Shown here one piece after another: positions 52,829 to 61,392 of a DNA stretch of 64,000 nt. The position numbers were made by a program, and so were the translations under genes. The DNA is taken from the NCBI GenBank assembly GCA_023411575.1, contig JAEYOP010000039.1:1-64000 (forward strand), given 5' to 3'. The first letter of the stretch is position 1, and each line of letters begins with the position of its first letter. This stretch comes from Bacillota bacterium (lineage in GTDB: Bacteria; Bacillota; Clostridia; Acetivibrionales; DTU013). Under the pieces are notes generated by a model. That model searched no databases. It was not told the origin of the DNA and saw only the letters and a list, made by a program, of their open reading frames with translations.

Positions 52829-53716
52829 ATGAAAGCAAAAAACGCCAATCGAGAATTGGCTTCGGGTATTCTTTTCCTTCTCCCGAATTTCCTTGGCTTT
52901 GCCGTTTTTACGGCCTTGCCGGTTTTACTGGGCCTGGTGATCAGCTTTTCCGACTACAACGGCTTCAAGCAGTTTTCCCTGGTCGGCTTTGAGAATTACA
53001 TCCATATGTTTCAAGACGAATATTTCCGGATTTCACTCCTCAACAATATATTCTTCACCGCCACCAGCGTGCCCCTGACCATCCTTGCCTCGCTCCTGAT
53101 GGCGTTGGCGCTGAACAAGCCCATTTCCGGCGGGAGCGCCTTCAAAACCGTTTATTTCTTTCCGTCCATCACCTCCATGGTGGCCGTCGGCATCATCTGG
53201 TCCCTGTTGTTTAACGTTTCCTCCGGTCCGGTCAACGCCTTTCTCCGGAATCTGGGCGTGCAAAACCCTCCCGGATGGCTGACGTCCACCAAATGGGCCA
53301 TGTTCGCGGTGGTTCTGGTCTCCGTCTGGAGGGGAGCGGGGTACTATATGGTGATGATCCTGGCGGGCCTCAAAACCATCCCCGGCCATCTGTACGAAGC
53401 GGCGGACGTGGATGGGGCCAACCCGTTCCAGAAATTCTGGAGGATCACCCTTCCGTCCCTTTCCCCGACCATGTTCCTGGTCACCATCATGTCCATCATC
53501 AGCTCCTTTCAGGTCTTCGACCTGGTTTCCGTCATGACGAAGGGCGGGCCCGGGCGGGCGACCAATGTCCTGGTCTACCGGATCTACCAGGAGGGCTTCA
53601 AATACATGAAGTTCGGCTATGCCTCCGCTATGGCGTACTTTTTGTTCCTGATCATCCTGGTGGTTACGCTGGTGCAGTTCCGGGGACAGAAAAAATGGGT
53701 CAGCTATATGGAATAA
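52829..53716 (+). CDS. Sugar ABC transporter permease (MalF-like)
   Basis: 295 residues, six membrane helices, with the EAA loop YEAADVDGANPFQKFWRITLP (about 190-209) that docks the ATPase. N-terminal LFLLPNFLGFAVF matches the UgpA/LacF type. It forms the channel with the next permease. AGAGGGGG precedes the ATG. No ATPase gene is in this operon, so a shared MsmX/UgpC-like ATPase from elsewhere is expected. Confidence 0.93.
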   Translation: MKAKNANRELASGILFLLPNFLGFAVFTALPVLLGLVISFSDYNGFKQFSLVGFENYIHMFQDEYFRISLLNNIFFTATSVPLTILASLLMALALNKPISGGSAFKTVYFFPSITSMVAVGIIWSLLFNVSSGPVNAFLRNLGVQNPPGWLTSTKWAMFAVVLVSVWRGAGYYMVMILAGLKTIPGHLYEAADVDGANPFQKFWRITLPSLSPTMFLVTIMSIISSFQVFDLVSVMTKGGPGRATNVLVYRIYQEGFKYMKFGYASAMAYFLFLIILVVTLVQFRGQKKWVSYME

Positions 53717-53729
53717 ACAGGAGGAATTC

Positions 53730-54575
53730 ATGATACGTTCAAAGGATGTTCTTATTAGAAATGCAATATGGAAAACGGCTCTGCTGATTGTATTGACGCT
53801 GGCGGGGATCTCCATGATTATCCCCTTTTTGTGGATGCTGTCCTCCTCCTTCAAATACAACCGGGAGATTTTCGTATATCCCGTCCGGTGGATTCCGGAG
53901 ACTTTGCGCTTTTCCAATTACAGGGAGGTGTGGACCAAGATCCATTTCCTGACCTATTACCTGAACACGCTGAAGCTGGCCGTCGCCATCACCTTCGGGC
54001 AGCTCCTGACCTGCTCCCTGGCCGCCTATTCCTTCTCCAAGCTGAATTACCGGGGCAGGGACAAATTGTTTCTGATCTATCTGGCTACCATGATGATCCC
54101 CTGGCACGCCATTATGATCCCTCAGTTCCTGATCGTCAAATCCGTCGGACTGTTCGGGACCAGTTGGTCCATCATCCTGCTGCAGATTTTCAGCCCTTTC
54201 GGCGTGTTTCTCCTGCGCCAGTCCATGCTCAGCATACCCAACGAGCTCTCTCAGGCGGCGAGGATAGACGGCTGCAACGAATTCATGATCTACGCCCGCA
54301 TCATCCTGCCGCTGACGAAAGCCGGCCTGGCCACCCTGACGATTTTTACCTTTACGTTTGTCTGGAACGACTACCTGGGGCCCATGATCTACCTGGACAG
54401 CGACAAGCTGAAAACCATCCAGTTGGGCCTGACCTACTTCCGGACCCAGTATTCGGCGGAGTATGGGCTGATTATGGCGGGTACGGTCTGCTCTCTGGTG
54501 CCGCTGATCCTGGTCTACGTCTTTGCCCAGAAATACCTGATCGACGGCATTGCCTTTTCCGGGCTGAAGGGCTAG
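53730..54575 (+). CDS. Sugar ABC transporter permease (MalG-like)
   Basis: 281 residues, six membrane helices, EAA loop LSQAARIDGCNEFMIYARII (about 176-195), and the LacG/UgpE-type N-terminus MIIPFLWMLSSSFK. It lies 13 bp after the first permease and is translated in the same operon. AGGAGG precedes the ATG. The convergent GH2 gene ends 38 bp downstream. Confidence 0.93.
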   Translation: MIRSKDVLIRNAIWKTALLIVLTLAGISMIIPFLWMLSSSFKYNREIFVYPVRWIPETLRFSNYREVWTKIHFLTYYLNTLKLAVAITFGQLLTCSLAAYSFSKLNYRGRDKLFLIYLATMMIPWHAIMIPQFLIVKSVGLFGTSWSIILLQIFSPFGVFLLRQSMLSIPNELSQAARIDGCNEFMIYARIILPLTKAGLATLTIFTFTFVWNDYLGPMIYLDSDKLKTIQLGLTYFRTQYSAEYGLIMAGTVCSLVPLILVYVFAQKYLIDGIAFSGLKG

Positions 54576-54613
54576 GCCCCCCAAGGGGCCAGGCCGGATG
54601 CCTGCAGCGCCGC

Positions 54614-57148
54614 TCAGAAGCCGAGGGACGCCAGAGACAGCACACTCCGTGCTACGTTTTCCCCTTCGATATAAAGGACGGTGTTTTCAATTCCCTCCGT
54701 TTGGCGGAGGGAAACCGTTACCTCCTTTTCTGCACCGGCGTCCATGTCAAAATAGTTGTCGCTGTAGTCGGCGCGCCGGTCCAGGATGTTCAGGCGGACA
54801 TTGCGGGCGTAGGCGCCGGTTCCCAGGCATACGGTGATTTCATGGCCGTTTCTTTCGGCCCGGAGGATTTCCAGTCCGGAATCCGGCAGACGGAGCCGGT
54901 TGATTTCGCAAATATCGGCGAAAAGGTACCGGTTTTCGAATACGCCGGCTTCCGTGACAAATTCGACTTTCAAATATTCCCCGCAAGTGTCCTTTATGTT
55001 CAAATCCCGGGAGGAGATCCGGTACAACAATGTGGAGCTGTCTTTTGCGGCGGTGCACTCCAATTCCTTTTTCACCAGAATATTCCCGGCGAAATCCCTG
55101 CGGGATAGGAGCAGTCTTCCTTTAATGTCCTCCGTTTTCTCGCTGCAGGAAAAGACATCATAGCCGTCCCCGGACTCCGCACACACCACGATCAGGTCTT
55201 CATAGGCCCTGCGGGTGTAATAGTAGGTCATTTTAGGCAGCCCGTACATATCCACGACGGCCATGTGGGAAGGGAAAACACCTCCCCTGGGGCAGTCGGC
55301 CACAGGATCGTCGAACTTCCAGTAAAGGGACCCGGCGCAGGTCCACTTCAAGCTCCGGAAATACTCGATCCAGTATTTCAGCGCCATGGAGTTGTAGACC
55401 TGGCTGAAGTAGATGGCCTTATCATGCTCCCCTTCTTCGATGTAAGCATTGGTGAAGGGGAGGAATTCCACCAACTCGCTTTTATAGCGGATCGGTTCCC
55501 GTAAAAAGTTGAAGCGGTAGAAGGTATCCTTCTCCGGCAGGCTGATAAAGCCGAATTCGCTCATGAACCTGGGCCTATAGCCCGTTATCCGCTTATAATA
55601 GTTCTTTCCGTAATCCCGGTTCGCACAAACGCCCGGGTCCGCCGACATGATGTAAATATGGGCGTCGCCCTGGTAAGGGGAAGAGGGGTTGTCGCCGCCC
55701 TTATAAAATTCATGCGGGCTGCAGGGAGAAGTAGGCAGATAGGGGCGGTGAGGGTCCAGCCGCAGGCAGACGTTTTTCAGCACGGCGTTGCCAATCCGGT
55801 CGTTCTGAAATTCATAGGGTCTGCCGGCCCAGCCGAAGGCCTGTCCGTTTTCGTTGTCGCCCGCCCGGATGACGAGGGAGGTGAAGTTCCGGTATTCCTT
55901 TATGACGAATTCGGCTTCCCGGGCCACATTCTCCAGAAATTCCTCATTCTGCGGATAGATGCCGCAGGCAAACATAAAATCGTTCCACAGCATAATTCCC
56001 TTTTCGTCGCACAGTTCAAACATCCTGCGGCTTTCGTAGATGCCTCCGCCCCAGATCCGGAGCATGCTGATGTTTCCGCGGACGGCGTAATCGATCCGGT
56101 CTTCGTAGTCCGCGTCGGTAATTTCCGTATACACCACATGGAGCGGCACCCAGTTGGCGCCGCGGATGAAGAGCCTCCGGCCGTTGACGGCAAAGGCGAA
56201 GGACATGCCGTCGCCCTGTTCCTCCTGGAGCAGCTCCACCGTCCGGATTCCGAATTTTTGCCGGAACTCCTGAATTATTCTTCCGCCTTTTTTCAGGAAC
56301 AGGCTGAAATCATACAACGCGGGCGTCCCATAAGGACGGGGCCACCACAGCTCCGGATTCTCCACCGTCATCTCCAGCGCCCTGAAGTCTTCGAAACGCC
56401 CTTCCCGGGTAAAAACCTTCCGCGAATCCTTTTCAAGACAGACTGCCAGCCTGTAGTCCTCCGGACTCCCGACGGCATCGCCGGGGTCTGCTTCGAGGCC
56501 GAGGAGGGCGGTGTCTCCGTTTATGCTTTTGGTATAAAGATAATAGGAGACGGTCTGGATATCCTCCCGGGAACGGATGCAAACCTCCTTCCAGATACCG
56601 GCTGTGACGCACCGCCCGCAAAAGTCCCAGGAATAATTCATCTGCGCCTTCCGGGCCAGAAGCCGGTCGCTGGCGGTAATGGAGAAAAGCCCCTTTTGAT
56701 CCGCGCCCTCCACCTGCTTGACAGCGGAATAAAAGCGGATGATCAGGACGTTCCTCGCCCCGTATTTCAATGTCCCGGCAATGTCGGAACGGAATGGGAC
56801 ATGCATGTTTTGACTGAAGCCGATTTTCACCCCATTCAGATAAATATCGCAGAAAGTATCCAGTCCCTTGCATTCCAGGAGCACTTTCGGAGCCTTCAAG
56901 GAGGCCGGGACGAAAAATTCCTTATAATAAACCCAGTCGACCTCCTCAATCCAGTTTTCTTCGTCCGTGTCCTTGCTGTAAACATGTCCGCGGAGGATTC
57001 CCACTTTTCGGAGCGTAGCATGGATTTCCTCGGGGATCTCGGCATTGAGCCAGCCCTCCGGGACAAAGGCTTCGTCCAGGATGTCGGACACATCCCGGTT
57101 GTGGGGAATATGGGTGGTTTTCCAGCCGCCGTTCAGGGACAGGAGCAT
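54614..57148 (-). CDS. Glycoside hydrolase family 2 (beta-mannosidase type)
   Basis: 844 residues. N-terminal sugar-binding domain (LDTFCDIYLNGVKIGFSQNM), Ig-like domains and a TIM barrel with acid/base Glu near 433 in AGDNENG and nucleophile Glu near 531 in FMSEFGFISLPE. The NEN-type acid/base motif and the overall pattern fit beta-mannosidases better than beta-galactosidases; exo-glucosaminidase is a possible alternative. No signal peptide, so intracellular. The start at 57148 (MLLSLNGGWK) follows AGAGGTG; the frame extends upstream without reason. Between 57149 and 57369 I see only its probable AT-rich promoter area. Confidence 0.88.
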   Translation of the reverse strand: MLLSLNGGWKTTHIPHNRDVSDILDEAFVPEGWLNAEIPEEIHATLRKVGILRGHVYSKDTDEENWIEEVDWVYYKEFFVPASLKAPKVLLECKGLDTFCDIYLNGVKIGFSQNMHVPFRSDIAGTLKYGARNVLIIRFYSAVKQVEGADQKGLFSITASDRLLARKAQMNYSWDFCGRCVTAGIWKEVCIRSREDIQTVSYYLYTKSINGDTALLGLEADPGDAVGSPEDYRLAVCLEKDSRKVFTREGRFEDFRALEMTVENPELWWPRPYGTPALYDFSLFLKKGGRIIQEFRQKFGIRTVELLQEEQGDGMSFAFAVNGRRLFIRGANWVPLHVVYTEITDADYEDRIDYAVRGNISMLRIWGGGIYESRRMFELCDEKGIMLWNDFMFACGIYPQNEEFLENVAREAEFVIKEYRNFTSLVIRAGDNENGQAFGWAGRPYEFQNDRIGNAVLKNVCLRLDPHRPYLPTSPCSPHEFYKGGDNPSSPYQGDAHIYIMSADPGVCANRDYGKNYYKRITGYRPRFMSEFGFISLPEKDTFYRFNFLREPIRYKSELVEFLPFTNAYIEEGEHDKAIYFSQVYNSMALKYWIEYFRSLKWTCAGSLYWKFDDPVADCPRGGVFPSHMAVVDMYGLPKMTYYYTRRAYEDLIVVCAESGDGYDVFSCSEKTEDIKGRLLLSRRDFAGNILVKKELECTAAKDSSTLLYRISSRDLNIKDTCGEYLKVEFVTEAGVFENRYLFADICEINRLRLPDSGLEILRAERNGHEITVCLGTGAYARNVRLNILDRRADYSDNYFDMDAGAEKEVTVSLRQTEGIENTVLYIEGENVARSVLSLASLGF

Positions 57149-57369
57149 TTCGAGCACCTCTCTTTTTTCGATAAGATCGGACCTTCTGTTCTTGCCGCAA
57201 AAGGATTTATATCTGTAGAATCCGTTTTGGCAGCAATAAATCAGGACAATATGGCATAATAGAATTATAAGGGATGTGCGCAGGCGGCTGAAGGTGGATT
57301 TATTCTCAACCCGGACAGTGCTTGCCCGCAGGAGGGGAGTCCGTTGAAAATCCGTAAAAAATCCAGCCG

Positions 57370-57398
57370 TTGACATCCAGCCATCCATGTGTTAAAAT
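57370..57398 (+). promoter_or_regulatory. sigma-A promoter of the rplU operon
   Basis: TTGACA (57370-57375), a 17-bp spacer and TAAAAT (57393-57398), giving a leader of about 83 nt. Confidence 0.75.
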
Positions 57399-57404
57399 AT
57401 TTCG

Positions 57405-57487
57405 GTAACCGCTCGGACGGGGCTCCAAAATGTGGCGAAAGCCGCTGCCTGATCTTCCGGCGAGTCTGTTAACAGGAGGTAAAGGCA
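57405..57487 (+). promoter_or_regulatory. Leader of the L21 operon, possible L21 leader RNA
   Basis: The untranslated leader of about 83 nt before rplU is GC-rich and self-complementary in parts. In Firmicutes an autoregulatory L21 leader occurs at this place; I assign it by position and length, not by a verified fold. Confidence 0.4.
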
Positions 57488-57799
57488 ATGTACGCAGTAA
57501 TTGAAACAGGTGGTAAGCAGTACAAGGTGCAGGAAGGCGACGTTGTATTCATTGAGAAGCTCGAAGCGGAAGATGGCGCAGCTATCACTTTCGACAAGGT
57601 TCTGGCCGTTTCCAACGAAGGGACCGTCACCGTCGGGAAGCCGCTGGTGGAAAATGCAAAGGTTGACGCAAAGGTGCTCGGACAGGGCAAGGACAAGAAG
57701 ATCATCGTTTTCAAGTACAAGGCCAAGAAGGGCTACAGGAACAAGACCGGTCACAGGCAGCCCTACACAAAGGTGCAGATCAACAAGATCAATATTTGA
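57488..57799 (+). CDS. rplU: 50S ribosomal protein L21
   Basis: 103 residues, full length: MYAVIETGGKQYKVQEGD at the start and the basic KKGYRNKTGHRQPYTKVQI at the end, both typical of bL21. It binds 23S rRNA near the solvent side of the large subunit. ACAGGAGGT precedes the ATG. First gene of rplU-prp-rpmA-obgE-yhbY. Confidence 0.97.
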   Translation: MYAVIETGGKQYKVQEGDVVFIEKLEAEDGAAITFDKVLAVSNEGTVTVGKPLVENAKVDAKVLGQGKDKKIIVFKYKAKKGYRNKTGHRQPYTKVQINKINI

Positions 57800-57814
57800 T
57801 GCAAGGCTGAAAAT

Positions 57815-58147
57815 ATGATCAAGGTAGCAATAAAAAGGAATCAGGCGGGTTCTATCAGGGAGTTTGAGGTTTCAGGGCACGCGAGCTACGCGGAGGCGGG
57901 AAGCGACATCATTTGTTCGGCAGTATCGGTCACAGCCTATACGGCAGCCGGCGCGCTGGAGGAACTCGCGGGGCAGAGACGTTGTTACAGGGAAAAGGAC
58001 GGGCACATGGTCATCCGCCTTCCGGATAAAATGACGGAAGAACAGGAAGCGACCGCCAGGGTCATCCTGGAGACAACGGCAATCGGCTTCAGGCAGATAG
58101 AACTTTCATACGGTGAATATGTTTTGGTAGTAGAAGAGGAGGTGTAA
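57815..58147 (+). CDS. prp: Ribosomal-processing cysteine protease Prp
   Basis: 110 residues of the YsxB/Prp family. Catalytic His is in VSGHASYAEAG and Cys in DIICSAVSVT. In Staphylococcus and clostridia, Prp removes the N-terminal extension of L27, and the L27 gene next to it does encode such an extension. It lies 15 bp after rplU. Confidence 0.93.
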   Translation: MIKVAIKRNQAGSIREFEVSGHASYAEAGSDIICSAVSVTAYTAAGALEELAGQRRCYREKDGHMVIRLPDKMTEEQEATARVILETTAIGFRQIELSYGEYVLVVEEEV

Positions 58148-58151
58148 TCCG

Positions 58152-58430
58152 ATGATTAAAATTAATCTTCAGCTGTTCGCCCACAAAAAGGGAGTCGGCA
58201 GCTCAAGGAACGGCCGTGACAGCGCAGCTCAGAGGCTTGGCGTCAAGAGGGCGGACGGACAGTACGTCCTGGCCGGTAATATACTTGTCAGACAGAGAGG
58301 CACAAAGATTCATCCTGGTGAAAATGTTGGAATTGGCAAGGATGACACCCTTTTTGCTCTGGCGGAAGGCAAGGTCAGGTTTGAAAGATTGGGCAAGGAC
58401 AAAAAGCAGGTCAGTATAGAGTTGGTTTAA
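58152..58430 (+). CDS. rpmA: 50S ribosomal protein L27 with cleavable N-terminal extension
   Basis: 92 residues. The N-terminus MIKINLQLFA precedes HKKGVGSSRNGRDS, the normal start of mature bL27. LQLFA followed by HKKG is the Prp cleavage site known from Firmicutes. Mature L27 reaches towards the peptidyl-transferase centre. GAGGAGGTG precedes the ATG, which is 4 bp after prp. Confidence 0.97.
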   Translation: MIKINLQLFAHKKGVGSSRNGRDSAAQRLGVKRADGQYVLAGNILVRQRGTKIHPGENVGIGKDDTLFALAEGKVRFERLGKDKKQVSIELV

Positions 58431-58442
58431 TAAGCAAAAAAT

Positions 58443-58473
58443 AAGTCCCGGCACAACAGCCGGGACTTTTTTT
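58443..58473 (+). terminator. Intrinsic terminator between rpmA and obgE
   Basis: AAGTCCCGGC, loop ACAACA, GCCGGGACTT and T7. It probably lowers read-through from the ribosomal genes to obgE. Confidence 0.9.
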
Positions 58474-58487
58474 CTAAGGAGCAGGGT

Positions 58488-59762
58488 ATGTTCATAGATC
58501 GTGCAAGAATACATATCAAGGCGGGCGACGGCGGAAACGGCAAGGTTTCCTTCCACCGGGAGAAATACGTCGCCGCCGGCGGACCCGACGGAGGAGACGG
58601 CGGCAAGGGCGGCGACGTTGTTTTTGTCGTGGATGAGGGTCTCCGGACGCTGATCGATTTCAAGTATAAAAGGAAATACATGGCGGAGCCGGGGGAAAAC
58701 GGCGGTTCGGCCAACTGCTCCGGCAAGAGCGGCAGGGAGCTGGTGATCAAAGTGCCGCCCGGAACGATTGTCCGGGAGGAGAAGACCGGACGCATCCTGG
58801 CCGACATGACCGGCGCGGACCAGCGCGTGGTCATTGCGAAGGGCGGCAAGGGCGGCGCGGGGAACCAGCATTTTGCCACCTCTACGAGGCAGGTCCCGAG
58901 CTTTGCCCGGGCCGGCGATCAGGGAGACGAATACCACGTGGAACTGGAACTGAAGCTCATTGCGGACGTGGGACTGGTGGGCTTCCCGAATGCGGGCAAG
59001 TCAACGATCCTTTCCATGGTATCGGCGGCCGACCCCAAAATCGCCGATTACCCCTTTACGACCCTGGAGCCGAATCTGGGCGTGGTAAGCCTGGACGAAG
59101 GAAGCAGCTTCGTCCTTGCGGACATACCGGGACTGATCGAGGGCGCCCATGCGGGCGTCGGCCTCGGGCATGATTTTCTGAGGCATGTGGAAAGGACAAG
59201 GCTGCTCTTGCATGTTGTCGATATGGCTGCGGTGGACGGGCGCGATCCCCTTAGCGATTTCGAAACCATCAATGCCGAGCTGAGGCAGTACAATCCGAAG
59301 CTTGCCGAAAGACCCCAGGTGGTCGCCGCAAACAAGGTGGATCTGCCGGAGGGCAGGGAGAACCTTGAAAAGTTTACAAAGACGGTGGAAGCTAAGGGTT
59401 ACAAGGTGTTTCCCATTTCCGCCGCCACCAACTCCGGGGTGAAGGAACTGATGCATTACGTGGCTGCCAAGCTGGTTGAGCTTCCTGAGATAACCCTTGC
59501 GGCGGGCGAAGAGGAAGAGGTGGTTTACACCGCCGGCGAGGAAGAGCCGTTTACCGTGCGCAGGGAAGGAAAAGCGTTCATCGTCGAAGGAAACTGGGTG
59601 CGAAAGGTGGTCGGTTCCACCAATTTTGAAATCTTCGAGTCGATCCAGTATTTCCAGCGCTCCCTGAAAAACAAGGGCGTCATTGACGCGCTGGAGAAGC
59701 TGGGCATCCATGAAGGCGATACGGTTAAAATCTACGACATTGAGTTTGAATATATTCGATAA
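58488..59762 (+). CDS. obgE: GTPase Obg
   Basis: 424 residues: glycine-rich Obg fold (1-158, GGNGKVSFHREKYVAAGGPDGG), G domain with G1 GFPNAGKST near 165-173, G2/G3 YPFTTLEPNLG and DIPGLIEGA, G4 NKVD, and a C-terminal OCT domain (about 345-424). It helps 50S assembly and links to stringent and growth control. CTAAGGAG precedes the ATG. Confidence 0.96.
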   Translation: MFIDRARIHIKAGDGGNGKVSFHREKYVAAGGPDGGDGGKGGDVVFVVDEGLRTLIDFKYKRKYMAEPGENGGSANCSGKSGRELVIKVPPGTIVREEKTGRILADMTGADQRVVIAKGGKGGAGNQHFATSTRQVPSFARAGDQGDEYHVELELKLIADVGLVGFPNAGKSTILSMVSAADPKIADYPFTTLEPNLGVVSLDEGSSFVLADIPGLIEGAHAGVGLGHDFLRHVERTRLLLHVVDMAAVDGRDPLSDFETINAELRQYNPKLAERPQVVAANKVDLPEGRENLEKFTKTVEAKGYKVFPISAATNSGVKELMHYVAAKLVELPEITLAAGEEEEVVYTAGEEEPFTVRREGKAFIVEGNWVRKVVGSTNFEIFESIQYFQRSLKNKGVIDALEKLGIHEGDTVKIYDIEFEYIR

Positions 59763-59767
59763 TTTGC

Positions 59768-59791
59768 GGACCGTTTTTGCAAAAGCGGTCC
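59768..59791. repeat. Hairpin between obgE and yhbY
   Basis: GGACCG and CGGTCC enclose an A/T-rich loop with its own TTTTGC/GCAAAA-like pairing. There is no T tail, so read-through is expected. Confidence 0.5.
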
Positions 59792-59813
59792 TATAGACAA
59801 GGAAGTGTTACAT

Positions 59814-60104
59814 ATGCTGACAAGCAAACAGAGAAGTTATTTAAGAAGCCTTGCTAATCCCATCGATCCCATTTTTCAGGTGGGGAAAGGCGGGATCGGG
59901 GACAACCTGATCAAGCAGTTCAACGACGCGCTGGAAGCCAGGGAGCTTGTGAAGGCGACCGTGCTGCGGAATGCCGACGCCGGCGTCCGGGAAATTGCCG
60001 AGGAGATCGCGGAAGCGGCCGGTGCGGAAGTAGTACAGGTCATCGGAAGCAGGTTCGTTTTGTACAAGGAATCCGAAAAGCACAAGGAAATTATCCTGCC
60101 GTAA
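59814..60104 (+). CDS. yhbY: YhbY-type CRM-domain RNA-binding protein
   Basis: 96 residues, one CRS1/YhbY (CRM) domain: MLTSKQRSYLRSLANPIDPIFQVGKGGI, with the GxxG loop VGKGG, and the C-terminal GAEVVQVIGSRFVLYK. It binds pre-50S ribosomes. The ATG at 59814 is 8 nt after AAGGAAG. Last gene of the ribosomal operon. The 80 bp after it contain a short palindrome, CCTGTCGGACGACAGG, but no clear terminator. Confidence 0.93.
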   Translation: MLTSKQRSYLRSLANPIDPIFQVGKGGIGDNLIKQFNDALEARELVKATVLRNADAGVREIAEEIAEAAGAEVVQVIGSRFVLYKESEKHKEIILP

Positions 60105-60184
60105 ATATTATGCCGGCAGGCAGGCGAAGCCGTAGGCTTTCCCTGTCGGACGACAGGAGGGGTGAGTAGCCGGTAACCCTGTCG

Positions 60185-60652
60185 TTACTCTCCCTCGTAA
60201 TATTCAACCTGCTGGCTTACCTTATAAAGCTGGTTGATGTTCCTGCCCCAGATTCCTATTTTCCCGGAGTCGGGATAAAACGCCGCATCGATTTCATTAT
60301 GGGTGTCGAAATCCAAATAGACGAGCATATCGGTTTCAGAGCTGTTTGTTAATTTGTGGGCTCCTTTTTCACTGGCCGGGAAGAATAAAAAGTCGCCGGC
60401 GGAAACTTCCTGCTCGCCGGACGGCGTTTTCAGAATGCCCCTTCCGCTGATAATGTAGAAGGCTTCTTCGTTCATGGTGTGGTAATGATAGGGATAGGCC
60501 GATTTCCCCGGAGGGATCTCATAGACGGATACGGCGCATTGCCGGGCATCTCCCTTCGGTACCAGCTCACGCTTGTAATATTCGTAACCGGGATGCTCGC
60601 TTTTATGCTTTTGCGGGATCTCCTGAAATTTTACTTTCCGTATTTCATCCAT
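60185..60652 (-). CDS. Cupin-domain protein
   Basis: About 155 residues with one cupin barrel: motif 1 PYHYHTMNEEAFYIISGRGIL (two His and a Glu as metal ligands) and motif 2 GDFLFFPASEKGAHKLTN (third His). Likely metal-binding; many such proteins are isomerases or unknown. GGGAGGG precedes the ATG at 60652. It lies 38 bp after the GNAT gene in the same direction. Confidence 0.85.
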   Translation of the reverse strand: MDEIRKVKFQEIPQKHKSEHPGYEYYKRELVPKGDARQCAVSVYEIPPGKSAYPYHYHTMNEEAFYIISGRGILKTPSGEQEVSAGDFLFFPASEKGAHKLTNSSETDMLVYLDFDTHNEIDAAFYPDSGKIGIWGRNINQLYKVSQQVEYYEGE

Positions 60653-60690
60653 CTTCTTTCCCTCCCAATTTCGTGGCACGGCCTGTGTCG

Positions 60691-61161
60691 TCAATTCTTC
60701 CTGTTTTCCTGGTCCAGAGTTACTTTTAGCAAAGGCAGTTTTCGGTTGCTGAAAATGGTGGAATCCACTTCGCCAATGCGAATGGCTCCCATTTTCAGAT
60801 AAAAAGCTTCCGCATTAGGGTCCGCATCTATGGTAAACTCGCTAATTCCGGCTTCCCTTGCCGTTTCCAGAATACGATTCCACAGCAATTTGCCGTATCC
60901 CAGTCCAATATGCTCCGGTTTAATAAAAAGAAAATCCAATTCGCTTTTATCAGGATCGGCAGTCAGGGAAAAGAACCCGATGATTCCGGAAGAAGCTTCA
61001 AGCACATAAATAAAATCCTCGGATATGCTCTTTTCCGATAGGGTCAACGCTTCCCTGCAAGCTTCTATAAACCTGGAATCATAGCCCCAGTATGCTTTCG
61101 AGCTTAAGGCGATTTCACTTAAAACGGCGGCTTCGCCGGGCCTTGCCCTTCTGATTTCCAT
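60691..61161 (-). CDS. GNAT-family N-acetyltransferase
   Basis: 156 residues: MEIRRARPGEAAVLSEIALSS, the acetyl-CoA-binding region LFIKPEHIGLGYGKLLW (Q/RxxGxG-like with GLGYGK) and NAEAFYLKMGAIRIGEV at the end. Acceptor unknown. GGGGGATGAAG precedes the ATG. Probably co-transcribed with the cupin gene. Confidence 0.88.
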   Translation of the reverse strand: MEIRRARPGEAAVLSEIALSSKAYWGYDSRFIEACREALTLSEKSISEDFIYVLEASSGIIGFFSLTADPDKSELDFLFIKPEHIGLGYGKLLWNRILETAREAGISEFTIDADPNAEAFYLKMGAIRIGEVDSTIFSNRKLPLLKVTLDQENRKN

Positions 61162-61305
61162 TCTTCATCCCCCGAATTCATGTTATATTATGGCAGCCCG
61201 ATCGTCAAGCCAATGAAACTGGAATTCGTGCAACTGCGGATAGAAGGCCCCTGATTTTTTGCTCCCGATTTTTCTTCGGTGGACGGTGCAAAGGAGAACC
61301 ATATC

Positions 61306-61314
61306 TGGTATAAT
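61306..61314 (+). promoter_or_regulatory. Extended -10 promoter of the MATE gene
   Basis: CTGGTATAAT gives a TGn-TATAAT extended -10 (TATAAT at 61309-61314), about 79 bp before the start; no good -35 is seen. Confidence 0.5.
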
Positions 61315-61392
61315 GATAAAAGTCCATTCGAATTGTTCGTATTCATTTATACGTATCAATAGACGAAAAACGGGTGTTACCGGGAGAGCTCC

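Noticed and set aside
53768..55108. 446-codon plus-strand frame across the second permease and the GH2 end
   Set aside because: Runs out of frame through a certain permease gene and then antisense to GH2; composition is that of a shadow.
55658..57259. 533-codon plus-strand frame opposite the GH2 gene
   Set aside because: Shadow of the GH2 reading frame; its sequence shows no family signature and it has no ribosome-binding site.
57149..57388. 80-residue N-terminal extension of the GH2 protein
   Set aside because: It overlaps the rplU promoter, lacks homology to GH2, and a good SD precedes the start at 57148.
60105..60184. Terminator between yhbY and the cupin gene
   Set aside because: CCTGTCGGACGACAGG forms a short stem, but there is no T run on either side, so I do not list it as a terminator.
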